64,000 nucleotides of DNA from Diploscapter coronatus (GCA_964036155.1 OZ038422.1:31333201-31397200); one strand, 5' to 3'; shown: positions 40,178 through 53,804, counted from the first letter of the stretch. Translations and numbers: made by a program. The notes: generated by a model from the letters alone, not told the origin.

Positions 40178-43100
40178 TCATCGACAATATGAGACTGACT
40201 CGACCAACTACATTTAACGAACTTTTTCTACGCCTCGGTTTGGTAATGTTGACTTTGACCGAGTTGGGCGACGCATCTCCTTCTCATCTCTTCATCGAAG
40301 CACATCTTTGCGATGCTTCGACTCCTCTCTCGAGACTTTCTCTGATTGTTTACGAGTAACGGGACAGGGGGTGATCTGTGAGGTTAGATGAGGAAAGACA
40401 GCAAAGAGACTGCATAGTCCGACAGTCCACTCTACAGGCGCAGAAAGAGACACAGGCAAATGGATCGAGCCGATTAACCACAGGATCAACTAATAACTTA
40501 TGCAGAGAGAACAGAAGAAGAAGAAGAACGACGGTAAACAATCATACGTCGATAGTAAGAAGTAAGACAGTGCAAAGATGAGAGTTCAGGGTTTTCAAAG
40601 AAAGTTGGAGCTTGTAGTTTGACTTCATCTTTGGGAGGTTTGGTAAAAGGGTCAAATGGATTTGTCGGAATTAGCAAGATGACGGAATTGAACATTTCTT
40701 ATCTAATTCCTCCCTATTCTCGTCCTTTTGCTTATCCAAACTACGCGTTCATGTCATTTTTAAAATACAAAAAAACGAGATGATGAAATGTATCGAGATT
40801 AAGGATACTCGAAACTGAATTTTTAATTTTAAATCTAAGCTCGATCATAAAACTTCGCAGGATAAACCCAAAGTTGAAAATGGAATTTCATTTTTAAACT
40901 ATTCGAAAATGAAGACGAGACTCCGAATACAAGAGTAGAATTGTAGAAATCTGTTCGAATTAGACTTCGGTAGCGCTTAAGCCAAACTCCTTTCCTTCAT
41001 CCTTTAAGCCAAAATGTTCCTCTAAAATATTGTTGCGTATTCCCTTATGCAACACTTTCCTATCGAAGAATTTTGTCCTACTTATTCTCTCCCTTAATTT
41101 TTCTCATTCTGACTGAGAGTCTGATTAGGTCATGCTCGAATGTACTTTTTAGGCAGATCAGAATATCTAAAACTGATAGACATGTTTTCTTATTCAAATG
41201 AACTGCGCAATGCTCAATTAAAATTTGGCATTTTAGAAAAGTAGACTCCTACCTATAGAATTTTATGTATAACAAATTGAATAAACCAATGGATGACTAA
41301 AGATTTTACAAATAATTTCAACAAATACTTTGTAAAAAACGAAGAAAAAACAATCAGATCTGTTTCCAGCCAATGAAACAATTCTGTGAGAATTCACACA
41401 TTCGGTGACAGAAAAGGACGAAAAAACTGGCGATGAATTGAGAAAAACTCGAAGGAAAAAAAGGAACGACGAGGAGACGAAGAATGGAGATGAAAAGGAG
41501 GGAAGGAAAGAGAAGAGATGCAACCGCGCAGAGAAGGGGAAGGAAAGAGGGAGAAGCTTGAACTGTCAAATCGATGAGAAAGAGAAAGAGGTAGAGAAGA
41601 AGAGATGAAAAGGAAAAAATCGGAATCAGAATAAAAGAGGAAAAGGGGGATGGTCAGCGAAGAAACAAACAATGAAGTGGAGGACTGCAAAAAAGCATCT
41701 CCATCTCAACGGGAGAAAGAAAGACACAGAACGGTTCAATTTCGATTGTGCCTCTGCCGATTGTTAGTCTTTGAAAATCGCACAATCACACAGACATGAA
41801 ACTAAAGTCTAAATGCATCAACACACTCTACGACTAAATTGAATGTTGAATGACTGAATGGCACTTGGAATTGGAACGAAGTTTCATGAAGATCGTCGAA
41901 ATTTGGAAGCTTCCAAAGATTCTCTATTGTAGTTTCTAGACTCGATCTTTAAAATTTCAGTTCAGAAGCCGTGAAGTTCGTAATAATTTCGAGACGAAAA
42001 CTACAAATCGAGAGCAGCGGTAAAACCGGAAAACCGACACGAGAAAATGACTCTCTCTCTCTCTATTTTGAACGCATCGCGAGAAAAATTGAGGGAAGGA
42101 GACAGATCTAATGAGATCTTGGGATGGAGAAAATCTCGAGGGAAATGAAGAAGAGAAATAAATGAAGGAGAAAAATGTTCCTCTCCGCGAAAAGTGACTG
42201 TAGGCAGTGGACAGTGAGCTGGTTAGAAGAAGAAACGGAGGGAAATTGAAAGCTAAGAGAGCGGAAGGAAGGCAGAAGAGGAAATTAGAGAAGAACTCAA
42301 GGAACCTGAAGTTGTGCTCCTCTCGATAGTCAAACAATGAGTGAAGCAGCACAAAACACTTCACAACTGTTCCCAGTTCCTGTCTTCGTATTTGCTTGAG
42401 TACATTTGCATGAGTTTATGCTTATACTTGATGTCCGAAAGAAGAAACTTTGAAAGATAGAACAGCATCAAAGTGAAAGAGGAACAGACTTTTTTTTTTT
42501 TAAATATTTTTTCGAAAATAGACAACCGAAACGGATCAAAACCGCGGTTACGGTTTTTTTATTACAATTCTGAAAGAGAAATTCAGAAAATAAACAGAAT
42601 AATTTGCATAATCAATGAAATATAAAATGAAGAAAAGAAAATTATCGATAGTTCAAAGATAAAATCTAATCGTCATTTGTCGGCAAAGTGACGGGGAATG
42701 TCAACGAATTACTGAATAATGGTGCTCTCGAGGCTGACGAGTTTTCAATAAAAAGTAAAAAAAAACCTAAAAATTGTCGCATTCCATCACTTATTGATGA
42801 AATTATAGTTTTTACTAATTTTGAGGAATTTTTAAACTGGTGGCCACATCATCAGAGATAAACAATCGAATTTATGTGAAAGAAGTCTCCCAAAGCAAAC
42901 ATTTTCTTTAGTTTGAAACAAATAAGTGATGAATAAAATTGGGAACCTCGAAAGATAGCTCACAACTTGAAAGAATGAAAAAAGCGAACCCATCAAAATT
43001 TTTAAAAAGAAAAAACGTTAAAAATTTTATAAATATCAAAAAAGGCGAATCGTTCTGAACACATTGTGTTAGAAAATCGATAATTCAGAAAGAACAACTC

Positions 43101-43941
43101 CATCTTATAAATTCATGTAAGACGTCCAAAATCGGTTAATTCCGTACAAATCCACTCGATGGACTGTAAAATGGGCATCGTTGCATTCTCCTTCCATCTC
43201 TTCCCTTCCTCTTCTCCAATCCATAGCCTCGATCCGTCGATCCTTCTCAATCCAGGCAAGGAAGGCAAGGAAGAAAAAGAAGAAGAAGAAGAAGAAGGCA
43301 ATCGACCGATTCAGAGTCAGTCAGAGCGGCCGCTCGTATTTCATTTCATTTTCATGATTTCTTGCATTTCCTCCTGCGGCTGACCTTGGCCTCGGGCTTT
43401 TCGATTAGAATACGCGGAGCGGCCAGATAAAAGGGAAATGAAGAGGGAGGAGATAATGAAGGAAAGCAGGGAGAATCCAAACTTTCGGCCAAATCCGATA
43501 ACAGCCAAATCCAATCATCGGATCTCAATTTCCCCAATTTGAGCTGATTGGAAGTCGCCGCCTTCGCTAATTCCAGGTTTAAGCCAACAATCCAATTATC
43601 CCGACAATTCTGACGACGAGAAAGGGTTTTCTGAAATGTGGTGTTGACCGACATCTTCAATGCACAGGGGAAATTATCTTGAAGGAGAATAACATTTGTG
43701 TATTTACAAATTAGGTAAACTTTCGAGCATTAGAACCAAGATTTGTTCTTTTTTCGTTTGAATGCAATGAGTTTGAGCAATTTTACTGAAAATGATTGAA
43801 TTGTGAAAACATTCGTTCTGAAATGTAATTTCATGAAGTCCCAATCCGACACGAAATGACAGTCCAAACTAAGTTTTAGCAACATAATGGGATTCGTAGC
43901 TCCGACGCTCAATACAACATGAAAATTTGCTTTTTCTTCAA
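40178..43941. other. Long spacer, no gene recognised
   Basis: Several frames of 60-135 codons exist (for example 41,263-41,690, 41,957-42,364 and 43,352-43,660, minus), but they are Ser/Phe/Leu-rich products of GA-biased strands and lack motifs. A short (GAA)n run lies near 43,272-43,295. Confidence 0.4.
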
Positions 43942-44202
43942 TTACAACTCAATAATCATGCCCTTACAGTCTTGTTCTAGCATTGTATTTTTCATTAATT
44001 CCATTTTTTCATGTTTAGTGTAACAATCCTCAATAGCCATGAAAACTTTAATATCAACAGGCCTTATTGAATTCACCATTGTTGAAATTGATTTGCTCGG
44101 TTTCATCAGCTCTTCTGGACATGACAAATCGTCAACGTCATAATCATCGACTTGAACACTGAGCCTATCAAATTGGAGTATATCACGGAGAAAAAATGAC
44201 AA
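43942..44202 (-). pseudogene. Decayed GDSL/phospholipase-B-like fragment
   Basis: An 86-codon frame contains DVDDLSCPEELMKPSKSI, then VNSIRPVDIKVFMAIEDCYT and MLEQDCKGMIIEL. Nematode phospholipase-B/GDSL lipases have a cysteine-proline start, then LRPxDIKVxxAxGDSxT with the catalytic serine, and an EYRG-type block some 25 residues on. Here GDS is replaced by EDC, removing the nucleophile, and the YRG block is CKG. No downstream exons with the remaining catalytic blocks were seen between this frame and the P450 gene. The assignment rests on one motif alignment from memory of the family and is tentative. Confidence 0.4.
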
Positions 44203-44748
44203 AGGACTGATTTGAATATTTGAAGGAAGAAAATATCATCCATTTTTGGTAAAAATGGATAAACTCTAAATTCCAGAAAAGTTGCAAAAATTAGAATTTC
44301 GGCAAATTAATGATGAATGAGCATGGCTGTCGTAGTTTTCATGTTCATTATAGAAATATCGTTAAACCCGTAGTTTCCTCGGAAAAATAAGTGTCATTTC
44401 TATTGAAAAATGCCGATAAATGCGGATAACTGCATAGCAAAGGTAGACGAAATGAAAATTTTCGACGCTTTATTTACATAATATTAAAAAATACTCTTGA
44501 TGATCTTTCATTCACGTGAATATTACATCATAACATCATGCTAAGTTAAATTTTCCTAACCCCTATCACTAAAACGAAAAAAAATTTAATTATCAACTTG
44601 TGAATTAGCTATTTTCAGAAAAAAAATCCAGTAGGATAATAGTATGAATATCCCATTAATTTGATCACCATTTACGTAAAATTTTATTAAACCTTAATTA
44701 ATACGAAGAGGAATCTCTCCTTTTTAGTAATATCTAAATATTATAATT

Positions 44749-47700
44749 CTAAAATCTTGGTTTCAGCAACACCTTAAAATCTCGAGATTTCAATGTCAGC
44801 CTAAAATCTTTCTGCGTCGTCGGTAAATTGTTCGGATCGACAGGAGATATCTAAAAAGTTTCGGTTTGATTATAACCAAGTTATATATACGAGATTTGAT
44901 GTAAAATCTTCGTAAATAAGTTATGATAAAATTGTAAAACTAGTTTACTTTGAAAAATAAATAAAACAGTCTCAATTTCTTTAACGATTTTGAAACATTT
45001 TCACGTCAATATTTCGATATTCGCTTATTTTTCGTCACTTTTTCAAATACTCACCTCAAATTGATTGTAAATATTCGCAATAAATAGGAATAATTCTGTT
45101 TTCGCCAGACCTTCGCCTATGCAGGATCGCTTTCCAGCTCCGAATGGAATAAACTGAAATTTAGAGTCAATTTAAATTTCTAAGCCGTTTCTTACTGCTT
45201 CTATCTTCTTCAGCTTGCCCTTCGAGTCGATAAATCTTTCAGGTTTAAACTTATATGGCTCAGGGAATATCTTGAAAATACATTTTTTTGAAAAGGTAGA
45301 AATAAAATTGAATCACCTCTTCATCATACAAGATTGTAGAAATTTCTGGGATAACCATAGTGTTTTTTGGAATTCTATATCCTCTCGCTACGATATCCGT
45401 TGTGGTTGTGTGAACAAAGACATTCACAATAATATTAGCAAGGCGTTGGGTTTCCTAAATTAACTGAAATACTTGAACTGATATAGTAATGCGCTAAAGC
45501 GTATTATAATACCTATATAATTTTAAAAATAACGAATAAATTTTATCACTACTTTAAAATTTTTTTTTCTCGAAATTACGAAAATTTAACAGAAAAATGC
45601 ACTCTCAGCTCTTATCAAATTTCCGAATTTTCATTTTTTTCCTTCGTAATCCACCATTAATATCTGATGAAACTTCACTTACATTAATAACAGCACTTAT
45701 ATAGGATAACTTATGTTTATCGTTCAACGTAATCAGTCGACCCTCTCCAATATTCGCATCCAATTCCTGTCTGATTTTTATAGCCACTTCAGGGTGATGC
45801 AAAATATAGAGAACAGTCCATATAATTGTATTCGTTGTCGTATCACTTCCAGCAGCCCAGATGTCCAGGCAGGCGTTCTTCAATTGCTCCATCCTAAGTT
45901 TTTCGAACTTATTTGATTTATTTTTCAAGACTGATCAGTTGAGACAAAATAAGCACTTCTCAAGTCTAAAAATAAATCCCTGTGCATATTGCGTAATATT
46001 GAATTGGTGTCAAAATCATTGCGTGGCCTCACAGAGCAAAATACTCCAACTTTCTAGCCTCTCCAATGCATACTATTTCGCTCTGCCAAAATATTCAAAC
46101 TAGAATGTGTGATTACGAAGCAATTTGTCGAAAATCCGGGACCATAGTCAGATAAGGCACTCAAATATCCATCTTTATATGCTCTCGAATTTTTAAAAAG
46201 TTGTCTAGTAAACGGTAAACAACTCATTCCTGAAATTCAGTTCTTACTCGACAATTCCACCGAATTACACTATGCTTATAGACCGTAGTAGTTTATTGAA
46301 ATATCGCCAATTCGTCTGCGAATAACGCGCTGATTTCCATTCCAATAATTGACTGTTTAGAAACCTCAGGCCATGCGAAATGGGGTGAGTAAGGGGTTGT
46401 ATGAAAAAGATAATTTTCAACCCTATTTCGCATGGCTTGATGCTTCGGTTACCCCAATAAATCTTTTTCATATTCGTTTTATTTTTCTCAAATTTTCGAT
46501 CTTTGGCAATAAATATCATTGACCAATATCATTAACTTACTCAAATCCATTAAAATTAGGCTCATTTTCGCATTTCTTCATCTCTTTGAGATACGCTTCT
46601 ACGAAATCCGAACTTTCATCCGAATCGTAGTCGATAGATTTCTGACGTTCCAGTATCTGTCGTTCAAATATTTTCAATAATTTATCAGCATTGTGCAGAA
46701 AGGCTGAAGTAATATTCAAAATTTCAAGATTTTAGGCATTTTTATTTAACGTAATTATCACGAATCAGAAATGGGTAAAAATTCAAATTTTGTCGAATTT
46801 CTTCAGCCTCCAGCAAAACATTATCATATTTCAATCTAATGTAAAGAATTCTTGAGAAACAATTCTGAACAGGTATGTGCGAAAATACTGTTTTAATTTT
46901 CTAACTTTTCCCGGTCATTTTTCAGCACTTTTCGACTCAGACTCAGTCTTCCATAATTTATTAATCTTTTTCCTCGTCCGTTTAAAATTTCCGAAGTTTT
47001 TGGAGAAAAAATGCTTAAAAATAATGGAACTTCGAAAACGTGAAAAATTACTGAAGATGTTTAAAAGTGCAGCATTTTCGATGTTTACGATATCATGAAA
47101 CTTAAAAATTTGCTCCTAACAATCCACCATCAATTTATAAATAAATGGATCTTGACAAAGACTACTTTTAGAGATTTCTATGTAGGTTTCTAAAATTTTC
47201 CGTCTACGATTTTCGAAACCTTTGAAGCTAGTTTCCGTTTCAAAGTTCTATAATTTTTAGCTTTAATTTTCGCTTTGTCTGGTCTCCGAAAATTAAAGAT
47301 GCCGTTTAACTCAAGACTGAACCCTATAGTGATTTTTTTTTCTAAACTTTCATTCATCATATCAATGATTATTACTGTGATATTTTCCAGAAAAATAAGG
47401 GAGATGTCGGAACCACGGAGAAAACAACATCATCATTCCACATGGATCGCCTAGCACTTCGAGCTTATTCGCCAAGAACTGATTTATCTGTACGAATTCG
47501 TGAATCTTCTCCTGAAAAGTATCATTATCACTTCTTGCTAAGGTATGATCGGGTTTTGTTTCTTTTAAATTCTATCATAATCATTCTCTTAACTTCGAAA
47601 TGAATTACTGTATGCTTATTCTCGAATATTTTGGCTTGTTCAATACGCCAGTGAGGTAAAAAATTGAAAAATGGACTTGTAGATGGTAGGGTTAGAGTCA

Positions 47701-49352
47701 GGTATGATAAATTTAGTATCAAAACAATCAGCACATCGAGTTGCACATTTTGCTATCAGATTTAGTCTATTCAACCTTATTCCTACCCTTTCCTTATTCA
47801 TTTTTCAATTTGTTACTCCACCGGCGTATTCAAATGATCGGTCAATATTTTCTTACAGAATTTTGATCATCATCGATCCCTGTTATTTCAAATCATTATT
47901 ACTCTACTTCAAAATATCAAACATTCTAATCCTACAAGATTCTTAGTTTCATTATCAGTTGCATATTTATGTGTGATATCATATCTCTATAACTTACTTC
48001 ATCATATCGATATCCAAATAGAAATCCATTTATGATCGAACCAATACCAATTTCAATATGAGAATGTAAGTCTATTGGTTCATCCCTATTCACATTCTTC
48101 AAAGCATCAACCAAATATTGAACTTCCGTTAAAATCTAAATGAATTTAACTGAAACTTCTTCGTATCTAGTTATTGCATTTGCAATGGAATAACCAACCG
48201 TCCAATGACATTACATATGTTTTCCAAAATTTCAAACGTCATACATATTTGAAGAAATTGTTAAAAATTGGAATTTAAACCCAAATAAGGTAGTATAAAT
48301 TTTCGAATTAAAAAAAACTAATAATAAAATCACGTAGATCTTGACTAAAATGCAAAAATACATAGCGCACACATCAAGCATCCAAATATATTTCAAATGC
48401 AAATTTACCCTTTGCTGCATAAGATCTTTGCCGATGCCATAGCTTCTGAGAAACTGTAGAGTAAAGCGTCGATGCGTTTTCCAAAAATTCCCGTTAGTTT
48501 CAATCATTCCATAGTTACCACTTAAAATTGAGCAAATAATTTTTTTTCAAATGGATTACTTGTCATTTAAGTTAGAGGAAATTTTCTTATTCGGAATAAC
48601 GAAAAGAGTACTCTTTTATACCTACAAAAGTTCGAGTGGTTTAAGGCAATGCATTTTTTAAAATTAATTTGTATACCTATTTGATTGTCAATCTAACCAT
48701 TTTTACTAGAAAAAGAGATCAATAATTGTCAAGAATCCAAACGAGTTTAATTTAAATTTATCTGTGAAAATTTACGAATAAACCACATCAAATACCACGC
48801 ATCTAATAGTCTAAATCATGTGCGTGATATGTCTCTTTTCTCTCGTCAACTACCCTATCTCAGAGAAAACAAGCCAAGATTATGTCCAAAATTAAGAACA
48901 ACATTTTTAAAATTTAATTCCTTTAAAAAGAAGCTAAAAGTACTTATCTCGAAATTTTAGGCTCAACCAAAAAATCGGTCTTCCGGCGTATGAATCTCCG
49001 TCCCTGATAAACATTTCTTTCATCAGCTCCCAATCTTCAACCAAAACTATATCAGTCATACCATACGTAAATGTGACGATTCCTCCATATTCTCGTCTAA
49101 ATCGGTCGATGAAAACAAATGACTTGGATACAATGATATGCTTCTAACTTTAGTTTCTGTAGTACTTCATAACCTGGTTGCTTTGCAGTCAGGTACAGAT
49201 GAAAATTGCCTATTATTGGGAGAGGGACAGGCCCTACAAAGTTTGAAATAACTCTTATTTATAACGGACTAACCTGGTGGCAAATGTCTTCTTCGCCAGT
49301 ACATTTGATGAAATATCAAGGCGAAGATAACAACAAGCAGAGCAATGAGCAT
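44749..49352 (-). CDS. Microsomal cytochrome P450 (nematode CYP2-like clan)
   Basis: Haem monooxygenase of the ER, probably acting on xenobiotics or lipids. Twelve exons: 49352-49274, 49233-49149, 49096-48944, 48520-48409, 48135-47998, 47511-47376, 46703-46541, 45893-45683, 45454-45317, 45270-45196, 45153-45055 and 44850-44749; all phases agree, 496 aa, full length. N-terminal anchor [19 protein letters not shown], then [17 protein letters not shown] (proline hinge). C-helix WKTHRRF; I-helix [11 protein letters not shown] (oxygen-activation motif); K-helix ETQR (ExxR); PERF; haem loop [17 protein letters not shown] with the axial cysteine. No essential residue is missing. The PGYE and FTYG blocks resemble the expanded CYP33/34/35-type groups of nematodes. 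A 65-bp MITE lies 70 bp upstream of the ATG. Confidence 0.93.
46371..46435. repeat. Hairpin in a P450 intron
   Basis: CCATGCGAAATGGGGT (46,371-46,386) is answered by ACCCTATTTCGCATGG about 34 bp further on. The stem of about 16 bp with one mismatch lies in the 647-bp intron between exons 7 and 8 and is probably a small foldback element. Confidence 0.5.
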
Positions 49353-49421
49353 GCTTGCTAAAATTCCAAATGTAAAATAAAGAAAAATTGCGAATCAATA
49401 AGTAGTAAATAATAACTATAA

Positions 49422-49486
49422 GGGCCCGTTCAGACTTAGTTGCAACATAACTTGCAATTTGCATTGCAACTAAGTCTGAGCGGGCC
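49422..49486. mobile_element. Tiny Tourist-like MITE with TAA target duplication
   Basis: 65 bp with near-perfect inverted arms of about 23 bp: GGGCCCGTTCAGACTTAG... and ...CTAAGTCTGAGCGGGCC. It is flanked on both sides by TAA (49,419-49,421 and 49,487-49,489), the 3-bp TWA duplication typical of PIF/Harbinger-type elements. It is located about 70 bp upstream of the P450 start codon. Confidence 0.75.
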
Positions 49487-49489
49487 TAA

Positions 49490-50288
49490 CGAATAACCAA
49501 TCCATTATTCAGCTGTCTGTGCCCATTCCATCATCAACTCTCGTATTTTGATTGGTATGAGATCAATTGAATATTTATGCAAAATACATGCATAGACTGT
49601 TGGTCGGTCCCTCCTATCTAGCCCTAATTCCAAACCTTACCTAAATTAGCATATATCATGTTCAACAATCCTCAGGGTGCGTTCATACTTTTTGACATAG
49701 TCTTAATGTCAAATGTCAAAAAATAACGGATATAAATGAAAGAAAACCTGGATGTATGCGGTCCATAAAGATTTAGGACCCGGTCCGGATCTGGATATCG
49801 GAAATTTTCTTAACACGAACTCGAACCAGACCCAGGTATTAATTAATCGTAAATGAGTTTGCTCAAAAACCAATTGAATCGAAATTTCATCCAGTGACGA
49901 GGCCAATTTATGAATTTGTTTTGATTTTGCATATTTTAGTTAAATTTCACGATTTCGATCTTCAAAATTTTATATTTATCTTCACTGAATCTGACTCAAT
50001 CCTGGTGAAAATTCAAACGCTTCTATCATCAATCCATTCGCTAAATTCGCGGTAATCCAATTGTTCATCGGAAGAGAGATAATCTTAATCGTGCTGTTAG
50101 TTCTAATCCAATCATCTTCAACCATTTTTGTCAATTCAATTCAATGCAGGACAAGTGTTTCACGCCAAAAGTATCAGAAGTCGAAAATATTTTTAGTCAA
50201 ACTAAAGAGCGCTTTCTTCAGACGAAAGAAACTAAAGACATGTGTTGATTGAAATGATTTATTGATTCTAAGGGTTTGTTCGAGATCT
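49490..50288. other. Spacer between P450 and collagen genes
   Basis: No exon was recognised. It contains the P450 promoter side and the collagen 3' end. The plus-strand frame at 50,061-50,252 has a hydrophobic start but no splice support. Confidence 0.4.
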
Positions 50289-53061
50289 TCACAGGCGTCC
50301 ATATCCGCTGATGGGTGCCTCTTCGACAGGTGGAGATGGGGCAGGGGGCTGTTGAGTTTCGTAAGTCTTTCCGCTCGTGTAAGAGCCAGTTGCATGGTCT
50401 TGTACAGGAGCGCTTCCACTAAAAATAATTGCATAAACGAATAGAAACGTTTATAGATAAACCTGTAGGTCTGCGTTCTCTGAGGGCAGTGACAGTATCT
50501 AAAATTATTTAGTACCAAAAGTAGAGTTATAATCATAGAAAATGTGTGTAGAGTACCCAGCGTCTTCTCCTGGCTGAAATAAAATTATAAAACACGTATA
50601 TTCTACAATAAAAATACCTTGCCATCGTCACCCCGAATTCCGTCAAATCCAGGCTGAAAGTCTATGATAATTTAATCTAAAACCCTCCCGTTACTTGTCC
50701 AGGTTCGCCTTGTTCGCCATTGGGCCTAATTTTATTATTATTATTGATGCACTTCATAAGCAATAATTACCCGGGTTCACCGATCTTTCCGTCCAATCCA
50801 AGTTTGCCGTCTTCTCCAGGATCTGAATATGGCTTTATTAAAATTTTTATCAGTTGATCAACTCACGTCCCACAAATCCAGGGGGTCCGGGCTCTCCTCT
50901 TTTTCCTGGTGGCTGTAAGCGAAATTATTATCCACTTTATAATCAATACGAGTTTGATTTCGTCCTTACTCCTGGAATTCCGCGACCTCCTCGGACTCCA
51001 TCGTGTCCCGCGTCTAAATTCGATCATTTTTCCAATATAAAATTTTTTTTTTATAAACCTCCTTTAGGTCCAACTTGGCCAGGGCTACCATGATTTCCTA
51101 AATTTCAGTAATATAAGAATCGTGGACGATGGATTTTCAATCTCAAACATAGTTCAAACACATGATGTTGTGTGATTTTTTGAAAAGAAAACAAAGAAGG
51201 GGTATGATTAATGAAAAATTTTGGTGATAATTTCAATCAATTTTAGGCCCTATGAAGAGGGAATACTTTTTGAAGATCAGCTCGAAGCAAGTTTGAAAAC
51301 AATAAAAATGAATGTTATCACTTTGTATATAGCTTTACCTGGAATTCCTGGAGGTCTGAAATTCGTTAGGATTATATAAACTTATTAAAGAATAATTATC
51401 CTACCCTTGGGGTCCAACGTGGCCGTCCAATCCTTCTCGACCTGGCGAGCCTTGCAACCCATTCTCGCCCTTAAATTCGAATGAAATTTAGAAAAGAAAT
51501 CACCTTCAAATTTCGTAAAATGTTTGACAAAACATTACTTTGGGACCGGAAGGACCTTAAAAATTAATTTAATATATAAAAGGCTCGAAGTAGATAATTA
51601 ATGACGAACCAGGTGGACCTGAAATTAGATTTTTTATTTCATAAAGAGACCTTTGAAGGAATAAGTCACGAACCAGATGGGCCAGGCTGAAAATTATCGA
51701 ATTTAAAACTATGAAATGTGAGTGGTGTTGTCAAATTAATTCAGATGGTTATCATTGTTGGATTGATTGATCGAAATCTATGCTGAGAGTAATCCAAAAG
51801 ATGGTCAAGAATTGGGCAATAACTTTAAACTATCATAACATCAAAACCATTTGAGCGGGCTCATATTTTTCAAAATTCTTACTGGGCCGGGAGGGCAGGC
51901 GCGACAGTTATTCTGATGATCCATGGGAACGGCGGGGAAGTTGCCTTGCATACCAGGCGGGCCTTTCTGAAACACGTAACAAATCTTTGAAATTCGTTTA
52001 ATGAGAAAAAATCTTTAAAAATAATCTAAAAGCAACAAAAATAACCACAAATAAATAGAACCGTTGTAACAAATTTTAAAATGTAGATACTCCAATAGAC
52101 AACTAGCAATCTTGTACTATATTTATTCGACTAACCAAGCCAGGGCTTCCAGGAGTACTGAAAATAGAAAAATTACGACTTTTAACCTAACAACAAGCGT
52201 GCAAATTTTATTTACCCATCTTGTCCCGGCTTTCCAGGGGCTAAAATTGTTTATGATTCTTTTTGCAATTCAAATATTCACTAACGTCCTTTCTCGCCCG
52301 GCGGGCAGGCATTCTGAGCATCGCAGACGCATTCTCCAGGCGGCGTGGTTTGTCTTCGCTTACGGGGAATTGGAATAGCGTTTCCGTTTGCCAGGCTGTT
52401 GCTACCGTACCTCAGTCGGGAGTAGACCTCGTTGTGCAGACCACGGAATTCGAGCATGTCCTGGAATTCATGTGCTTCAGAAACCATAGCGTTAAATTTA
52501 GGCGCAAATAGGCGTAAGTTTAGAGCCAAATAATTGGAGAAGCTATAAATGAATGACAAGCAATTTATGGTATTAAAGGGCTACATTTTCCTATGTTTAC
52601 TAACCAAATCCTCGTAAAATTTTAATTTTCAGGAAAAGAAATTTACTGAAAGAATTCATAAGAAGGCCGTATATTTTTGAGAAATTGATTCTATCAAAAA
52701 TTGGGAACAGAAAGACTATAATAGAGATTATGAAATTGTGATAACCTTAATAGGTAATAAGGCTGAAAAAATCGCATGCTAATTTGCGTAACTAATATAA
52801 CACAATTTTCACTTCGACCTTCGACTTTAGATTTTGAAGTTGAAGCTCATGCATTTCTGGTTATTATGCACAAACGAACGCAGTTTCATTGAAACTCAAA
52901 GAAAAAATAGAAAACAAACATAATTGGAATTTCTTAACCTTCTCGAGGTCCTCGGTGATGAAGTTGATCTTGGACCACATAGCTGGCAGGTAGAGCGAGA
53001 CGATGACGAGAGCTCCCAGCGAGCAGCCGACTGCGACGAAGGCAGCCGTGTGAGCCGACAT
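50289..53061 (-). CDS. Nematode cuticle collagen
   Basis: Secreted structural collagen of the exoskeleton. Exon 1 (53061-52939) encodes the nematode cuticle collagen N-terminal membrane/signal segment: MSAHTAAFVAVGCSLGALVI ... LPAMWSKINF. Exon 2 (to about 52285) carries EFQDMLEFRGLHNEVYSRLR, a subtilisin-type cleavage site PRKRR, then CVCDAQNACPPGEKG. About 20 short exons then encode Gly-X-Y repeats broken by cysteine blocks (NNCRACPPGP at about 51,890; YCHCPQRTQTY at about 50,490), and the protein ends PVEEAPISGYGRL with stop at 50289-50291. Nearly every Gly-X-Y exon has clear ttcag/gtaag borders. The acceptor of exon 2 is unclear: the best in-phase candidate is AATGTAG near 52,585. The many very short exons are unusual next to the few-exon cuticle collagens of Caenorhabditis. 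Confidence 0.88.
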
Positions 53062-53804
53062 TGGATTGGCTGAAAACGACAGCAACAATAATAATTCGAG
53101 TGAAATGAAGGAATGTCTAATTTATGACGTAATGGATACGACTTGTGTAAGCGATTTAGTGACATCGAAAAGAAAAGGCAAGGGCAGAAAAGGGATGACA
53201 ACCCAAACCGGCTGACGGCTATCTGATTTCCTCTTATATGCGGTCGAGGTGACGCCCCAAGAAATGAAAACGAAAAAGGCAAGACACAAGGAGAACTGCA
53301 TGAATTTAAACTGATCCCGCCCACGCAAATCCTAAAGCAAATTATCATTATTGGATTACACCGAAATAGCGGAGATGTAGGATAAAAATGAGAAAATCGG
53401 CGATAAAAGCCAACTTTCATGAAACTAATGGAAGATAATGAAAAAGCTTGTCTGGAATGTTCAATGGCTCGTTTGAAACTTATATACCAGATTTTTTTTT
53501 TCAATTGCAGGCCTCAAGATTTTTAGAATGAAAATTAGGATGGGTAATGGATGTTAGTGGAACAGAAAATGCGCTTCATTCATGATAACAAATATACAAA
53601 CTATAAAGTCTCGACACATATTAGGTACTTTTGCAATTACGGTTTTGGGTTCGAAAATTGTAGTACTCGATCAACTCTTGACGCTCTAGTTTTGAGATGC
53701 TTCAGTATACTCGTTTTAGAGTTGATTTTAGGCTTTGATCTCAAAAACCTTTCGAAATTATTCTTTCAAAGATTTATTGGATGAGGTTCGTTAAATTTTA
53801 AGAA
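53062..53804. other. Region upstream of the collagen start
   Basis: Probably collagen promoter. The 202-codon minus-strand frame at 52,896-53,504 overlaps collagen exon 1 in another frame and is a shadow. Confidence 0.4.

Noticed and set aside
41263..42364. Several 70-135-codon minus-strand frames
   Set aside because: Composition follows a purine-rich plus strand; no domain, signal or conserved spacing.
52896..53504. Longest open frame in the window (202 codons, minus)
   Set aside because: It overlaps collagen exon 1 in another frame and is Ser/Arg/Phe-rich; the collagen frame has domain support, so this is a shadow.
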